Shown: positions 8,101-16,284 of the stretch, piece after piece
Layout of the letters: the number at the start of each line of letters is the position of its first letter
How positions within the stretch are numbered: position 1 is the stretch's first letter
NCBI GenBank assembly: GCA_045539625.1
Contig: JAZQFS010000064.1
Coordinates: forward strand, 16,883 to 80,882
Direction: 5' to 3'
From: UMGS1387 sp045539625
Lineage (GTDB): Bacteria > Bacillota > Clostridia > Oscillospirales > CAG-382
Length of the DNA: 64,000 nucleotides
Notes under the pieces: model-generated
The model's database searches: none
The model's input: the letters and a program-made list of their open reading frames with translations, nothing else
What the model was told of the DNA's origin: nothing
Translations under genes and position numbers: made by a program

Positions 8101-10489
8101 AGAACATCAGAAGACCTTCAACTTCACAAGAACAGACTCTCACGCCTTTGCAGACGGCAAGGTTACTATTGTTGCAGAAAGTGAAACAACCAAGGGCGAC
8201 AGTATCATGAGAACGGATAAGTTCAAGGGTATTGATACAAGCAAGGTTGATGCACTTCATATCAGAATGAAGGCGACAGATGCTTCAAATATAATCATAT
8301 ATCCCACCTTTGACTATGATGCGGCTCACACCGCAGCAAAGAGCATGAAGGCTAAGTATACAACACCCGGCGAATGGCAGGATATTTACATTGACCTTCG
8401 TGAATCTCCCTTCTGGCAGGGTAAGCTCAGTAACCTGCGTCTTAACCTCTTTAACGGTGCTTACGGTACTTATGAGTGCGACACTATCGAGCTTATGACC
8501 TACGGCGACAAGTCAAATGCGGAAACAGATGTATACGGCATTTTTGTTGACGGCGTAAAGCTTGACATCAGCAAGGGTTATATTAACGATGACGGCAGCG
8601 AAGTTTACCTTGCGGCACTTCCCGTACAGGGCTTCTATGCTTGCACAAACATCTATCACGAGTGGTACCGCTTTGACGGCGAAGGTAAGCTTTACCTCAA
8701 GGCAGGCAACGGTGCAAACGCTAAGGAAATAGTATTCACCGTCGGCTCAAAGACAGCGCTTGTTAACGGTACGGAAAAGACACTTGCAAAGGAATTCTAT
8801 CTCTATGATGCAATTCCCGTGCTTCCCTTAAAGTTTGTATATGACAATTTGGGTATCAAGTACACCTATGATGAAACAAACGGCATCAAGACCGATATCA
8901 GAGGCGTGGATTTCACGGCAATTATTGACAGCAGAAAGTCACATCAGTATGACTTTAATGTTGCAGGCGACCTTGAAGGCTGGTCCTTCGGTAAGGCAAC
9001 AGGCTTTGTTCTTGACGGTGCGGCAGTGGTTGTTCCCCTTGAGCAGTCAGGCGGAAAGTTTGACTCCATTTTCAGCACAACAAAGCTAAGACCTGAGGTT
9101 CTTGTTGCAACAAACTGCGACACAATTACCGTAAGAATGAAGTTCGAGTTTGCCGAAGGCGAAGAGCCTGAAGCATGGAGACTTACACCTCAGCTGTTCT
9201 TCAATACAAGCAGCGACACATCTTTTGCAGCATCAAGACAGGTTAACGGTCAGAGATATTCAGAGGCTCCAATCGACGAAGAAGGCTGGGCAATCTTCAC
9301 CTTTGATATGACAACCAACGAAAACTGGAAGGGCTCTATCACAGAGTTGAGACTTGACCCCTCATCTTCAGGTGCAACAGCTATCATTGATTACATCAAG
9401 TGTAACCTTAAAGATACAGGTATTGACGAGGGTACAATCTACGAGGAACCCGAAGAAGTTGCTGTTAAAGAATACAACTTTGACGAAGAGGTTGACACAA
9501 AGATTATTTCCATGACAAGAGCAAACGCAGCCTATGAAAACGGTCACCTTGTTATGGAAGCCACACCAAAGGATAACGGCAAGTATGACCCCATCATCAA
9601 TGTTAAGGAAGGCTTTGATGCTTCAACCATTGGTAAGGTTGTTGTAAGATTAAAGCTTGAGGGTATTTCAGGCAATGAAGGCATTCAGCTTTACTTTGCT
9701 ACTCCCGACGCAAATTACTCTGCTGACAGATGTCTTTCATTAAGCTATTCGAAGCTTAAGGCTGATTCAGAAGGTTATTACACGGTTACATTTGACACCT
9801 CCAAGCTTACAGGCTGGAACGGTGCAATCAAGTCCGTTCGTATAGACCCCTATAACTGTGCAGGTAAGGCTTATGTTGACTATATTAAGCTTTATGCACC
9901 AAAGGGTGGTGTGGTTGCCCCTGTACCTTCTACACCTGCGACACCGTCTACACCTGCTCCTTCCACTCCCGCAGAGCCTCAGAAGCCTGCAGTAAGTGCC
10001 GATGGAAAATTGGTGTTGATAAACGGTGATGCCGAGGATACCTCCAATGACACAGCCTTCTATTCAATGTACGGCAGCAACAAGGTAAGCATTGTTGAAG
10101 ACCCCACCAATCCAAAGAACCACGTTTGGAGAATTGAGCCTACCAAGGAAGGCAAGATTTACACATCTCTGCTTCAGAAGGTAACACTTACTCCCGGAAA
10201 AACCTATCAGCTTGAGTTTGATATTTATGTTGTAAGCAATTTTAACGGTGAAGCAGTAGAAAAAGCGGGCTGCTTTGAAAATGTCATTTACAATGATGAT
10301 AAGAAAAATCATACGAAGTTCGCAGCAAGCATCAATTCAGGCGAATGGAAGCATTGTAAAGCAGAGGTTGCAGTTGATGCATCTTCTGCTGACAGAAGCG
10401 GCGATGTAATCGGTATGTTTGTAAGTCCTCTGAATGATATTGGTTTAATATCTTTGGTTGACAATATGACAGTTACCGTTGTTGACTGA
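5147..10489 (+). CDS. SLH-anchored multidomain protein with a GH99-like (WbsX) catalytic domain
   Basis: 1780-residue exported enzyme. A signal peptide (1-28) is followed by three S-layer homology units (about 37-85, 100-150, 155-205), which should tether it to cell-wall polymers. A concanavalin-like region (about 220-580) leads to a TIM-barrel domain of the GH99-like/WbsX type (about 586-948), recognised by YGWDFVAPYDE, FQPCWYAG and the WNEYAEGHWLAP signature near residue 892. After that come three beta-sandwich modules (about 978-1122, 1265-1420, 1442-1585), a copper-amine-oxidase-N-like domain (about 1128-1252), a Pro-Thr-Ser linker (about 1590-1616) and a C-terminal CBM4/9-like module. 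The start ATG has GGAGGAAAAC upstream. Action on a mannan or other complex glycan is inferred from the family only; the substrate cannot be read from sequence. Confidence 0.85.
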   Translation: MKKFLLGTFATATLALSLNVGASSAFAKVNNYADTSFTDVKETAWYASEIQSAYELGFMNGTSDTLMSPDGTVTVAQAVTIASRANAVYNGRSGELEKTTGTKWYDVYLDYAEKYGIIDKADYNSFDRAARRYEVALMFANALPESHYTAKNNVTSIPDVYPEDDFYDEILMLYKAGVVMGSDNYGTFFPNNSIKRSEIAAIINRAALPEGRKSGTLKEYTADRMDQAVLLIDDLTAITHGRKDDLGGTDLNHAWNVDDRGNPTLNKNANQTGSFSDMKDDALVAVRRYITPVTDQHVVLETRISLSDAGDGFSVYLSSPDKKPVVGFVSENGYWGVLGKTNTMSKIAYADGINDFKLDMDLAGKSATLFVNGELAATGEIGDFDCLNEISFSTSDEGKMSFGFVTTRLYMNYNLFDSFRWEAFEKAPYGYKTEGNVLVKTKTTGDFDSQSVMMNGASSASKSFEAIKNGFVVEAYVLPVSDTNKASVELKNGTETVVKIDMENGVYSIGGKKVWQYHGDIWQIVRVEKSSDGKTVVRLCGKDVYEFDYNGAVDSITITNEGKELWFDDVKAYNTYDFVDYVSQPVAVNEMDDYILTMSVCSLWHEGTHYGWDFVAPYDELIPIMGFYDEGLVETADWEIKYMVEHGIDAFQPCWYAGTSSTDNPMKIARNNQYAIHDGYFNAKYKDMLDICIMWENQGFTSGLTKEKFQKLLWNYWVDYYFTDPNYLTIDNKAFLTIYRMDVFLSCFTSGEEAMEVLNFMREDIKNYGYDDIIITFNCYSDNANKYDTTAKNAGLKFDGYVPYHWGINAHDPEFVKNQHNVGYKGEGDNFIVPCASTGRNIIGWEQTRSPIATHEQHVEVLEFIKNDYLKRAEADFGADSWQSKLVFFGTWNEYAEGHWLAPTGRNGNGPYFDYSSAWANVFTGVDTSVYDIEPTAGQKARIAYMYPAVDVPIRAWLLESDGEEAPTEEEIPTTVVAKVDFTNEEHQKTFNFTRTDSHAFADGKVTIVAESETTKGDSIMRTDKFKGIDTSKVDALHIRMKATDASNIIIYPTFDYDAAHTAAKSMKAKYTTPGEWQDIYIDLRESPFWQGKLSNLRLNLFNGAYGTYECDTIELMTYGDKSNAETDVYGIFVDGVKLDISKGYINDDGSEVYLAALPVQGFYACTNIYHEWYRFDGEGKLYLKAGNGANAKEIVFTVGSKTALVNGTEKTLAKEFYLYDAIPVLPLKFVYDNLGIKYTYDETNGIKTDIRGVDFTAIIDSRKSHQYDFNVAGDLEGWSFGKATGFVLDGAAVVVPLEQSGGKFDSIFSTTKLRPEVLVATNCDTITVRMKFEFAEGEEPEAWRLTPQLFFNTSSDTSFAASRQVNGQRYSEAPIDEEGWAIFTFDMTTNENWKGSITELRLDPSSSGATAIIDYIKCNLKDTGIDEGTIYEEPEEVAVKEYNFDEEVDTKIISMTRANAAYENGHLVMEATPKDNGKYDPIINVKEGFDASTIGKVVVRLKLEGISGNEGIQLYFATPDANYSADRCLSLSYSKLKADSEGYYTVTFDTSKLTGWNGAIKSVRIDPYNCAGKAYVDYIKLYAPKGGVVAPVPSTPATPSTPAPSTPAEPQKPAVSADGKLVLINGDAEDTSNDTAFYSMYGSNKVSIVEDPTNPKNHVWRIEPTKEGKIYTSLLQKVTLTPGKTYQLEFDIYVVSNFNGEAVEKAGCFENVIYNDDKKNHTKFAASINSGEWKHCKAEVAVDASSADRSGDVIGMFVSPLNDIGLISLVDNMTVTVVD

Positions 10490-10505
10490 CAATAATTCCA
10501 TATAT

Positions 10506-10535
10506 AAAGACGGCTCGAAAGAGTCGTCTTTTTTT
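10506..10535 (+). terminator. Rho-independent terminator after the SLH/GH99-like gene
   Basis: An 11-bp stem with a GAAA tetraloop (AAAGACGGCTC paired with GAGTCGTCTTT, one G-T wobble) is followed by a run of T. Confidence 0.9.
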
Positions 10536-10545
10536 GCTTATTCTA

Positions 10546-10574
10546 TTGCATTTTGAAAAATGTAGTGTTATAAT
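10546..10574 (+). promoter_or_regulatory. Promoter of the SGNH hydrolase gene
   Basis: TTGCAT at 10546-10551 and a perfect TATAAT at 10569-10574 with a 17-base spacer, about 50 bases before the start codon. Confidence 0.75.
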
Positions 10575-10624
10575 ACAAGTGAATTGACAAATCAGTTCAA
10601 ATTTCAGCTAAAAAGGTGATTATT

Positions 10625-11248
10625 ATGAAGAAAATACTTTTTCAGGGCGACTCCATAACAGACTGCGGAAGAAGCAGAGATAATGACGGCTATAAGGGAC
10701 ACGGCTATCCCAATAAGGTTATGGGCGTGCTGGGTTATGACTTCCCCGGTGAATATGAATTTATCAACAGAGGCGTAGGCGGCGACAGAATTGTAAGCGT
10801 ATACGCAAGAATAAAGTCTGATATCATCAACTTAAAGCCTGACTATATGAGCCTTCTTATCGGTGTAAACGACGTGTGGCACGAGGTTGGCTGGCAGAAC
10901 GGCGTAGATGCCGAAAAGTTTGAAAAGATTTATGATATGCTTCTTACTGAAATCAAGGAAGCACTTCCTAACATAAAGATTATGCTTTTGGGTGCTTATG
11001 TAACAAAGGGCAAGGCAACAGAGGGAGCATGGGACTACTTCTCGGAAGAAGTTGCAAAGAGAGCAGCTGTTGCCAAGAAGCTTGCCGAAAAGCACGGACT
11101 TGTGTATGTTCCTCTTCAGGAACGCTTTGACGAAGCTATTGCAAAGCAGCCTGAGCCCTACTGGACACAGGAAGGCGTTCATCCCACACCTATGGGACAT
11201 GAGCTTATTGCAAGAGAATGGTTAAAAGCATTTGAAACAATAAAGTAA
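10625..11248 (+). CDS. SGNH/GDSL-family esterase, cytoplasmic
   Basis: 207-residue hydrolase. The nucleophile block FQGDSITDCG is at residues 5-14, the GVGGDR glycine block and the IGVNDVWHE block follow, and the closing catalytic pair lies in the C-terminal GVHPTPMGH motif, so all four SGNH blocks are present. The ATG at 10625 is preferred over the in-frame GTG at 10616 because AAAGGTG sits about 7 bases before it. There is no signal peptide, so it probably removes acetyl or similar groups from imported oligosaccharides. It is a single-gene unit between its own promoter and terminator. Confidence 0.9.
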   Translation: MKKILFQGDSITDCGRSRDNDGYKGHGYPNKVMGVLGYDFPGEYEFINRGVGGDRIVSVYARIKSDIINLKPDYMSLLIGVNDVWHEVGWQNGVDAEKFEKIYDMLLTEIKEALPNIKIMLLGAYVTKGKATEGAWDYFSEEVAKRAAVAKKLAEKHGLVYVPLQERFDEAIAKQPEPYWTQEGVHPTPMGHELIAREWLKAFETIK

Positions 11249-11264
11249 TTACCGTAAAACAATA

Positions 11265-11300
11265 AGAGAGTCGAAGCAAAATGCCTCGGCTCTCTTTTTT
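11265..11300 (+). terminator. Rho-independent terminator after the SGNH gene
   Basis: A long stem (AGAGAGTCGAAGCA paired with TGCCTCGGCTCTCT, with mismatches) is followed by TTTTTT. It lies between two convergent genes. Confidence 0.85.
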
Positions 11301-11312
11301 GTTATATGCTTT

Positions 11313-11966
11313 TTAAAATTGGTCAAGCTCTTCTTTAAGTGCTTCTCTGAAGTAATCAGCAAAAATATCGTAGCCTTCTTTGTTGAAATGAACACCGTCC
11401 TGTACAAAAATGTCAGGATTTTCAAAAGGCTTGTAGTTATGCAAATCAAGGAAGAAACAGTTGGGCGTGTTTTCAGCAAGTTCTTTTAAAAGGCTGTCAT
11501 ATTCACGCTTTTTTGCAAGGTTTTCGGGTGTTTCCTCTTTTCTGCGGCAGGATGAGCATAAGTAAATGCGTGTGTCGGGAAAATCAGCTCTTGTATACGC
11601 AACCACTCTTTGTGCAAGTTCAAAACATTCCTCTGTGGAATATCCGAAGCAGCCGCCGTTGCCCGAAGGCTTGTAAACAAGCACCTTTGGTGCTAAAGGC
11701 AGTACCATTCTGTGATAATAGTATACGTGATGCTCCTCACCGCTTGAACCAAAGCCGCGGTTTATACAGCATTTTGCACCGCTTTTGCCTTTTAACGCTT
11801 CTTCAAGTGGAGTCATGCCCCAGCTTTCTTTCCATCTTGTAAAGTTGGACGGACCGTAAAATACGATTTTTCCTTTTTCTATCGGCTCTTTTTCGTACTC
11901 CTGTACAACATTTTCCATTGAGCTGATCCAAAGCTCAATAACCTTTAATCCTACTCTTACCGGCAT
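11313..11966 (-). CDS. Divergent SGNH-hydrolase-like protein
   Basis: 217-residue protein with the SGNH layout but an altered first block: VFYGPSNFTRW in place of the usual GDS motif. The serine is kept, as are a glycine-rich GFGSSGE block, a KPSGNGG block where the GxND block normally lies, and a C-terminal QDGVHFNKEGY motif with the Asp-x-x-His pair. It is therefore probably still an esterase, but of an unusual branch. GGAGGTAAATATT precedes the start. It is the last gene of a leftward unit after the TIM-barrel isomerase, 19 bases away. Confidence 0.75.
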   Translation of the reverse strand: MPVRVGLKVIELWISSMENVVQEYEKEPIEKGKIVFYGPSNFTRWKESWGMTPLEEALKGKSGAKCCINRGFGSSGEEHHVYYYHRMVLPLAPKVLVYKPSGNGGCFGYSTEECFELAQRVVAYTRADFPDTRIYLCSSCRRKEETPENLAKKREYDSLLKELAENTPNCFFLDLHNYKPFENPDIFVQDGVHFNKEGYDIFADYFREALKEELDQF

Positions 11967-11985
11967 AATATTTACCTCCTATTAT

Positions 11986-12903
11986 TTACGCACCGTATCT
12001 TGTATCAAGAAAATGGCGCATTACTTTTACTGCAAATTCTGCTGTCTGCTTTTCAAAGTCTTTGCCGAAATGACCGAGACTCAGCTCCATATTGTAAACA
12101 CCCTTGTAGCCGATTTCATCAAGTGCATCAAATACATCGTTCCAGTCAATACATCCTGTAAGAGGAATCTTGTGCTGGTCGGTTAAGGTGTCGTTGTCGT
12201 TAAGGTGCAGAACTTCAATTTTGCTTCCCAACATTCTGATAACATCGGCAGGGGAAGGGTTATTGTTAAAACGTAAAGCCTTGTTGGAGTGACCTGTATC
12301 GGCACACATTACAAAGTAGTCTGCATTGTCGCCGTAAGCGGCAATACGGTTGTAGCTCTTTAAAAACTCATCTGCATTGCCGAAAAAGTCGCAGCACTTT
12401 TTGCTGGGAGCATCGCCGAAGGTTTCGGTAGCAATCTTGATGCCGTACTGCTTTGCAAAGTCAAGGTACTTGCAGAACATTTCAAAGTTTAAGTCACGCA
12501 TAAGCTTGGGATCGCAATCGGGACCCATTCTGCAGGTGGTGACGGAGTGCATAACACAAACGGGTGCACCAAGAGTCTTTGCAACAAGACAGTCAAGTCT
12601 TGCGTTTTTTACCATTGCATCGTTCCATTCGGGGTCGTCCGTGAAGCCTTCAATTCTGCCGTGAGTCTGGCTTATTTCAAGACCGATGCTGTCGGCAATG
12701 TTCTTTATTCCTGTGAAATATGAGATTATTTCATCATCGCTCTTGTGAAAAATGCTGTCTTCCTTGCAGTAGTCATAGTGAGGGTGGCAGGTGTCAAAGT
12801 CAACAGCATCCGCACCTATGCTTTTTGCAAATCTTATCGCTTCCTCGTCGCCGTACTTTCTCTGAAGACCGCCGATGGAAAAGCCTACCTTTTTGTGTGC
12901 CAT
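11986..12903 (-). CDS. Sugar phosphate isomerase/epimerase (xylose isomerase-like TIM barrel)
   Basis: 305-residue protein of the AP-endonuclease-2/xylose-isomerase-like TIM-barrel superfamily. Motifs consistent with this are QTHGRIEGF in the first third, ATETFGDAPS with a metal-ligand Glu, CADTGHSNKA, and VLHLNDNDT followed by HKIPLTGCIDW, which together provide the Glu, Asp and His metal ligands. GGGAG lies before the start. It sits between the GH28-like enzyme and the SGNH-like protein on the same strand, so it probably isomerises or epimerises a sugar released by them. The exact substrate is not readable. Confidence 0.85.
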   Translation of the reverse strand: MAHKKVGFSIGGLQRKYGDEEAIRFAKSIGADAVDFDTCHPHYDYCKEDSIFHKSDDEIISYFTGIKNIADSIGLEISQTHGRIEGFTDDPEWNDAMVKNARLDCLVAKTLGAPVCVMHSVTTCRMGPDCDPKLMRDLNFEMFCKYLDFAKQYGIKIATETFGDAPSKKCCDFFGNADEFLKSYNRIAAYGDNADYFVMCADTGHSNKALRFNNNPSPADVIRMLGSKIEVLHLNDNDTLTDQHKIPLTGCIDWNDVFDALDEIGYKGVYNMELSLGHFGKDFEKQTAEFAVKVMRHFLDTRYGA

Positions 12904-12916
12904 AACAAAACTCCCT

Positions 12917-14320
12917 TTATTCTATAGTAACATTGGTAACTCTTTCGCCTGTGTCAATACGAAGTTCATCGAGGCTTTCCATCTTTTTGCCGTTGATAAC
13001 AATGTTTTCAAAGTGAACGCCGTCAATGTGAGTATCAGGGGCATTTGCCTTTATGTATGAAGCGGGTGTACGTCCTGCTTCGTCTGTAACATAAATATCC
13101 TTGAAGTATACGTTCTTGATGTTGCCTGTCCTGTCGTCCTTTGAGTACATTGTTCTCTGGGTTGCAACAACGCAAAGATAAGGCATAAAGTTTTCGTTGG
13201 GGTTTACATAAACCTGACCAACCTCCTGCTGCATAACAGAGGCGTACCACTTTGCTGTGTACTCACATCGGATATCTTCAAAATAGATGTTGGAAAACTC
13301 AGCTCTGTCGCCGTGCTGAACGTCCATCATAACAGACATTCCGTGGATTATGTCAATGTTTTTAAACTTGATTCCCGAGAAGGAAGGTGCACAGGTTTCT
13401 GCACCAAGCTCAATTGCTCTGCCCCAGTCACACCACAGCACGCAGTTTTCTGCATAGATGTTCTGTACGGGCATGGTGGTGTTTCCGCAAAGTCCCTTTA
13501 CAACGATGCAGTCATCGTAGTTACGCAGATAGCTGTTTCTGAGAATACAGTTTGTTGCGTTTGTGAAGTCAACACCGTCGGAATTGTATCTCCACATGCC
13601 ACAAAGCTTGATGTTGTCAACAACAACATTCTTGCAGCCCTCATAGTGCATACTCCATGCACTTGCATCAACACAGACAATACCTTCAACGTGTACGTTT
13701 TCGCATTTTCTGAAGTTTACAATTGAACCCTGACCACGCTCAAGCAGACTGTTGTCAACAATTCCGTAGCCCATTATTGTGACGTTCTTTTTTTCAGTTG
13801 CGCCGAAGCCGCCGTAAACAACGGCATCCTTGTCAACGTAAACGGTCTGATTGTCTTCAAGTATAAGCTGTTTTTCAAGATAATGAACACCCGGACCGAA
13901 GTAGATTACGTTGTCATCATTTTCCGAAACGGAAAATTCCTTTTCAGGATCGATGAATACCGTAACAACATTGTGTGTGTCGTCAAATTCAACGGAATAC
14001 TGACCGACACCGGGGAAGGTTATGCTTGCTGTGTTGCCGTCCACTTTTGCTGCAACATTCTTTGAAAGAGGGCGGACTGTTACCTTGGAAAATGCCTTTT
14101 CGGGGGTGATTTCAAGAGTGACTTCTCCGCTTGCTCCAAGAGAAACAAAGCTTGTAGGCTCGGTCTGCTCAATAGGTCTTTGATAGCCCGGCCATACCTG
14201 ATTTATGGGATATGCGGAGACAGGAGTGGTTATGGATTTCAATTCCTTGCCTTCGCAGGTGATTCTAAGATTTTCGGAAATTTTGTTATACTTTTCGGGG
14301 TAATTATATAAAACAGACAT
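12917..14320 (-). CDS. GH28-like right-handed beta-helix glycosidase
   Basis: 467-residue protein. The start at 14320 (MSVLYNYPEKYNK) is chosen because AAGGCGGTATCATT precedes it. After an N-terminal beta domain, a pectate-lyase/polygalacturonase-type beta-helix occupies about residues 130-450. The GH28 signature is partly present: YNSDGVDF near residue 243 and YDDCIVVKG near 267 supply the catalytic aspartates, while the usual GHG and RIK motifs appear altered (WGRAIELGAET). There is no signal peptide. It heads the enzymes of the leftward cluster, just downstream of an AraC gene, and likely acts on uronate-containing oligosaccharides. Confidence 0.8.
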   Translation of the reverse strand: MSVLYNYPEKYNKISENLRITCEGKELKSITTPVSAYPINQVWPGYQRPIEQTEPTSFVSLGASGEVTLEITPEKAFSKVTVRPLSKNVAAKVDGNTASITFPGVGQYSVEFDDTHNVVTVFIDPEKEFSVSENDDNVIYFGPGVHYLEKQLILEDNQTVYVDKDAVVYGGFGATEKKNVTIMGYGIVDNSLLERGQGSIVNFRKCENVHVEGIVCVDASAWSMHYEGCKNVVVDNIKLCGMWRYNSDGVDFTNATNCILRNSYLRNYDDCIVVKGLCGNTTMPVQNIYAENCVLWCDWGRAIELGAETCAPSFSGIKFKNIDIIHGMSVMMDVQHGDRAEFSNIYFEDIRCEYTAKWYASVMQQEVGQVYVNPNENFMPYLCVVATQRTMYSKDDRTGNIKNVYFKDIYVTDEAGRTPASYIKANAPDTHIDGVHFENIVINGKKMESLDELRIDTGERVTNVTIE

Positions 14321-14394
14321 AATGATACCGCCTTTCCTTGTTGATAAGTTGATTATAATACAAATAATGGGTTTTGTCAATCAGAAAAGAGCAG

Positions 14395-15123
14395 TCATCT
14401 GAGTGTTTTTTTCAGCGCATGGCTAAGAGATGAGGCGTATTTGAACCCCGTCATATCTGCTGCAGCCTGAAGTGATGAGCCTGCTGAAACTAACTCCTTT
14501 GCAATGCTTAACCTGAGTCTTGATAAATAAACGTGAGGTGTTATGCCGAAAGCCTTCTTGAATTTTCGGATAAAATAGTCCTCATTGAGAAATAAGTGTT
14601 GTGCTATTTCTCTCACGGTTATATCGTTCATATAATTTTTTTCTATGTACCGTATACTGTCGGTAATGTCGGTGCTTTGCACCTGAGAAACGGGATGCAG
14701 CGATAAAAACAAAGTCAAAAAAGCCTCTAACGCTTTTGCGGCGATATCTTTGTTTTGCTGAATGGGTGATGCCTTGAAATTTGCTGCTGTGCTTTCCATT
14801 ATATGAAGAAAAACGGGGAAAAGAGGGTGTTCATCAATTGATGCACAGATAAAGGATGCAGATACTGCTGACGGAGTCATTATAAAGTTGTAAAAAAGAT
14901 GGTCAAGCCTGTCATTTGGATCCTGTCTGATTATAAAAGGAAGTGTGGAGGGGAAAAGGTAGAAATGATTGTGCTTTAACAAGACTTCCTCGGTGCCTGT
15001 GCGGAAATAGGCAGAACCGCCTGTTACATAATAGAGTCTGTAGGGTGTAGGTATATCCTGAGTAAGCCAGTTTACAGGTGCTTTACACTTGCCGCAGGCA
15101 AGTAAGTTTACATTTACTTTGAT
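14395..15123 (-). CDS. AraC-family regulator with an apparent ATC start codon
   Basis: The reading frame encodes an AraC protein of about 242 residues: a cupin-like N-terminus (YRLYYVTGGSAYF, then HNHFYLFPSTLPF) and a C-terminal helix-turn-helix pair (ITVREIAQHLFLNEDYFIRK, then LSIAKELV and FKYASSLSHALKKTL). No ATG, GTG or TTG occurs early enough to include the N-terminal block; the first is an internal TTG at 14982, inside the sensor domain. A strong GAGGAAG site (15131-15137, minus strand) is followed after 7 bases by ATC, and an in-frame TGA lies just upstream. Either translation starts at ATC or the gene has lost its start. It precedes the GH28-like gene and is divergent from the fucosidase. 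Confidence 0.7.
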   Translation of the reverse strand: MKVNVNLLACGKCKAPVNWLTQDIPTPYRLYYVTGGSAYFRTGTEEVLLKHNHFYLFPSTLPFIIRQDPNDRLDHLFYNFIMTPSAVSASFICASIDEHPLFPVFLHIMESTAANFKASPIQQNKDIAAKALEAFLTLFLSLHPVSQVQSTDITDSIRYIEKNYMNDITVREIAQHLFLNEDYFIRKFKKAFGITPHVYLSRLRLSIAKELVSAGSSLQAAADMTGFKYASSLSHALKKTLR

Positions 15124-15158
15124 AAGAACACTTCCTCAAAGTCGATTTTGAACAATGG

Positions 15159-15206
15159 TATTTACAATTGCAGTTATTTACAAGTGTCATTGTTTGTTTT
15201 ACACTT
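15159..15206. promoter_or_regulatory. Candidate AraC operator: three direct repeats
   Basis: TATTTACAA occurs at 15159-15167 and 15175-15183, and a related TTTTACACTT at 15197-15206. The TTTACA cores start 16 and then 21 bases apart. They lie between the divergent araC and fucosidase genes, where AraC proteins typically bind direct repeats. Confidence 0.5.
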
Positions 15207-15265
15207 AATTATAACACAGGCAAATGATGTGTACAAGATTTTTCACAAAAAAGGAGCAAATAAAA

Positions 15266-16222
15266 ATGACAAACAAGGAATGGTTTAAAAAAGCGGGCTT
15301 CGGAATGATGCTTCACTGGGGGCTGTATTCTCTTCTCGGCGGTGAGTGGAAGGGACAGAGAATGGATTATATCGGAGAATGGGTAATGTCAAAATACCGT
15401 ATTCCAAATAAGGAATACGAAAAGCTTGCGGGTATATTCAATCCTATATATTTTGATGCCGAGGAATGGGTAAAAAGTGCAAAAAATGCAGGTATGGAAT
15501 ATATGGTTTTTACGTCCAAGCACCACGAAGGCTTTGCTATGTTTCACTCGAAGGTTGACAAGTATAATGTGGTAGATGCAACGCCCTTTAAGAGGGATGT
15601 TGTGTATGAGCTTGCCAATGCCTGTGCTCGTCACAATATGAAGTTTGGACTGTATTATTCACAGATACTTGACTGGCATGAGCAAAACGGCGGAGGCTAC
15701 GAATCCCGTAAAGCCAATTTTGGTATGAGCTGGGATAACGACTGGGACTTTCCCGAAAAAAGCAAAAAGGATTATTTGCAGTGCTATGAGAAGAAAATAA
15801 AGCCTCAGGTTAAGGAAATTCTGACACAGTACGGCGACCTTTGTCTTATATGGTTCGACAACGGCTCGGTGGGGATCCCCGCACAGTGCTCAAAGGAGCT
15901 GCTGGATATGGTTAAGCATTATCAGCCCGACTGTCTTGTAAATTCCAGAATAGGTAACGGAATGGGCGACTACCGTTCCTGCGGTGACAATGAGCTGCCC
16001 GATGCAAGTATGACAGATGAGCTTATTGAATCCCCCATCACCCTTAATAAAACCTGGGGATACAAGTCATTTGACAATGAATGGAAAAGTGCCGATAAAG
16101 TCAAAGAAATTCTTGATAAATGCAAGTCTCACGGTGCAAATTTATTGCTTAACATAGGTCCTGACGGACTTGGACGGTTGCCTGCACCTGCAATTGATAT
16201 TCTTAATTCGGTAAGACAGTAA
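15266..16222 (+). CDS. GH29 alpha-L-fucosidase, catalytic domain only, cytoplasmic
   Basis: 318-residue enzyme. Family features are FGMMLHWGLYS near the N-terminus, TSKHHEGFAMFHS, FGLYYSQILDWHE and LIWFDNGS near residue 196, where the aspartate is the expected nucleophile, and a closing GANLLLNIGPDG. AAGGAG precedes the ATG at 15266. Compared with usual GH29 proteins it lacks the C-terminal beta-sandwich and stops just after the barrel. There is no signal peptide, so it probably cleaves alpha-linked fucose from imported oligosaccharides. Its final 26 bases reappear inverted at 23956-23981. Confidence 0.9.
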   Translation: MTNKEWFKKAGFGMMLHWGLYSLLGGEWKGQRMDYIGEWVMSKYRIPNKEYEKLAGIFNPIYFDAEEWVKSAKNAGMEYMVFTSKHHEGFAMFHSKVDKYNVVDATPFKRDVVYELANACARHNMKFGLYYSQILDWHEQNGGGYESRKANFGMSWDNDWDFPEKSKKDYLQCYEKKIKPQVKEILTQYGDLCLIWFDNGSVGIPAQCSKELLDMVKHYQPDCLVNSRIGNGMGDYRSCGDNELPDASMTDELIESPITLNKTWGYKSFDNEWKSADKVKEILDKCKSHGANLLLNIGPDGLGRLPAPAIDILNSVRQ

Positions 16223-16228
16223 AAAAAT

Positions 16229-16284
16229 GACCACTGACGGGTTTGTCAGTGGTCTGAAGGAGCATTCAAGTGCTCCTTTTTTTA
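16229..16284 (+). terminator. Double-hairpin terminator after the fucosidase
   Basis: First hairpin GACCACTGAC/GTCAGTGGTC at 16229-16254, second GGAGCA/TGCTCC at 16259-16276 followed by seven T. The same structure, inverted, terminates the PepSY gene at 23901-23957. Confidence 0.85.
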
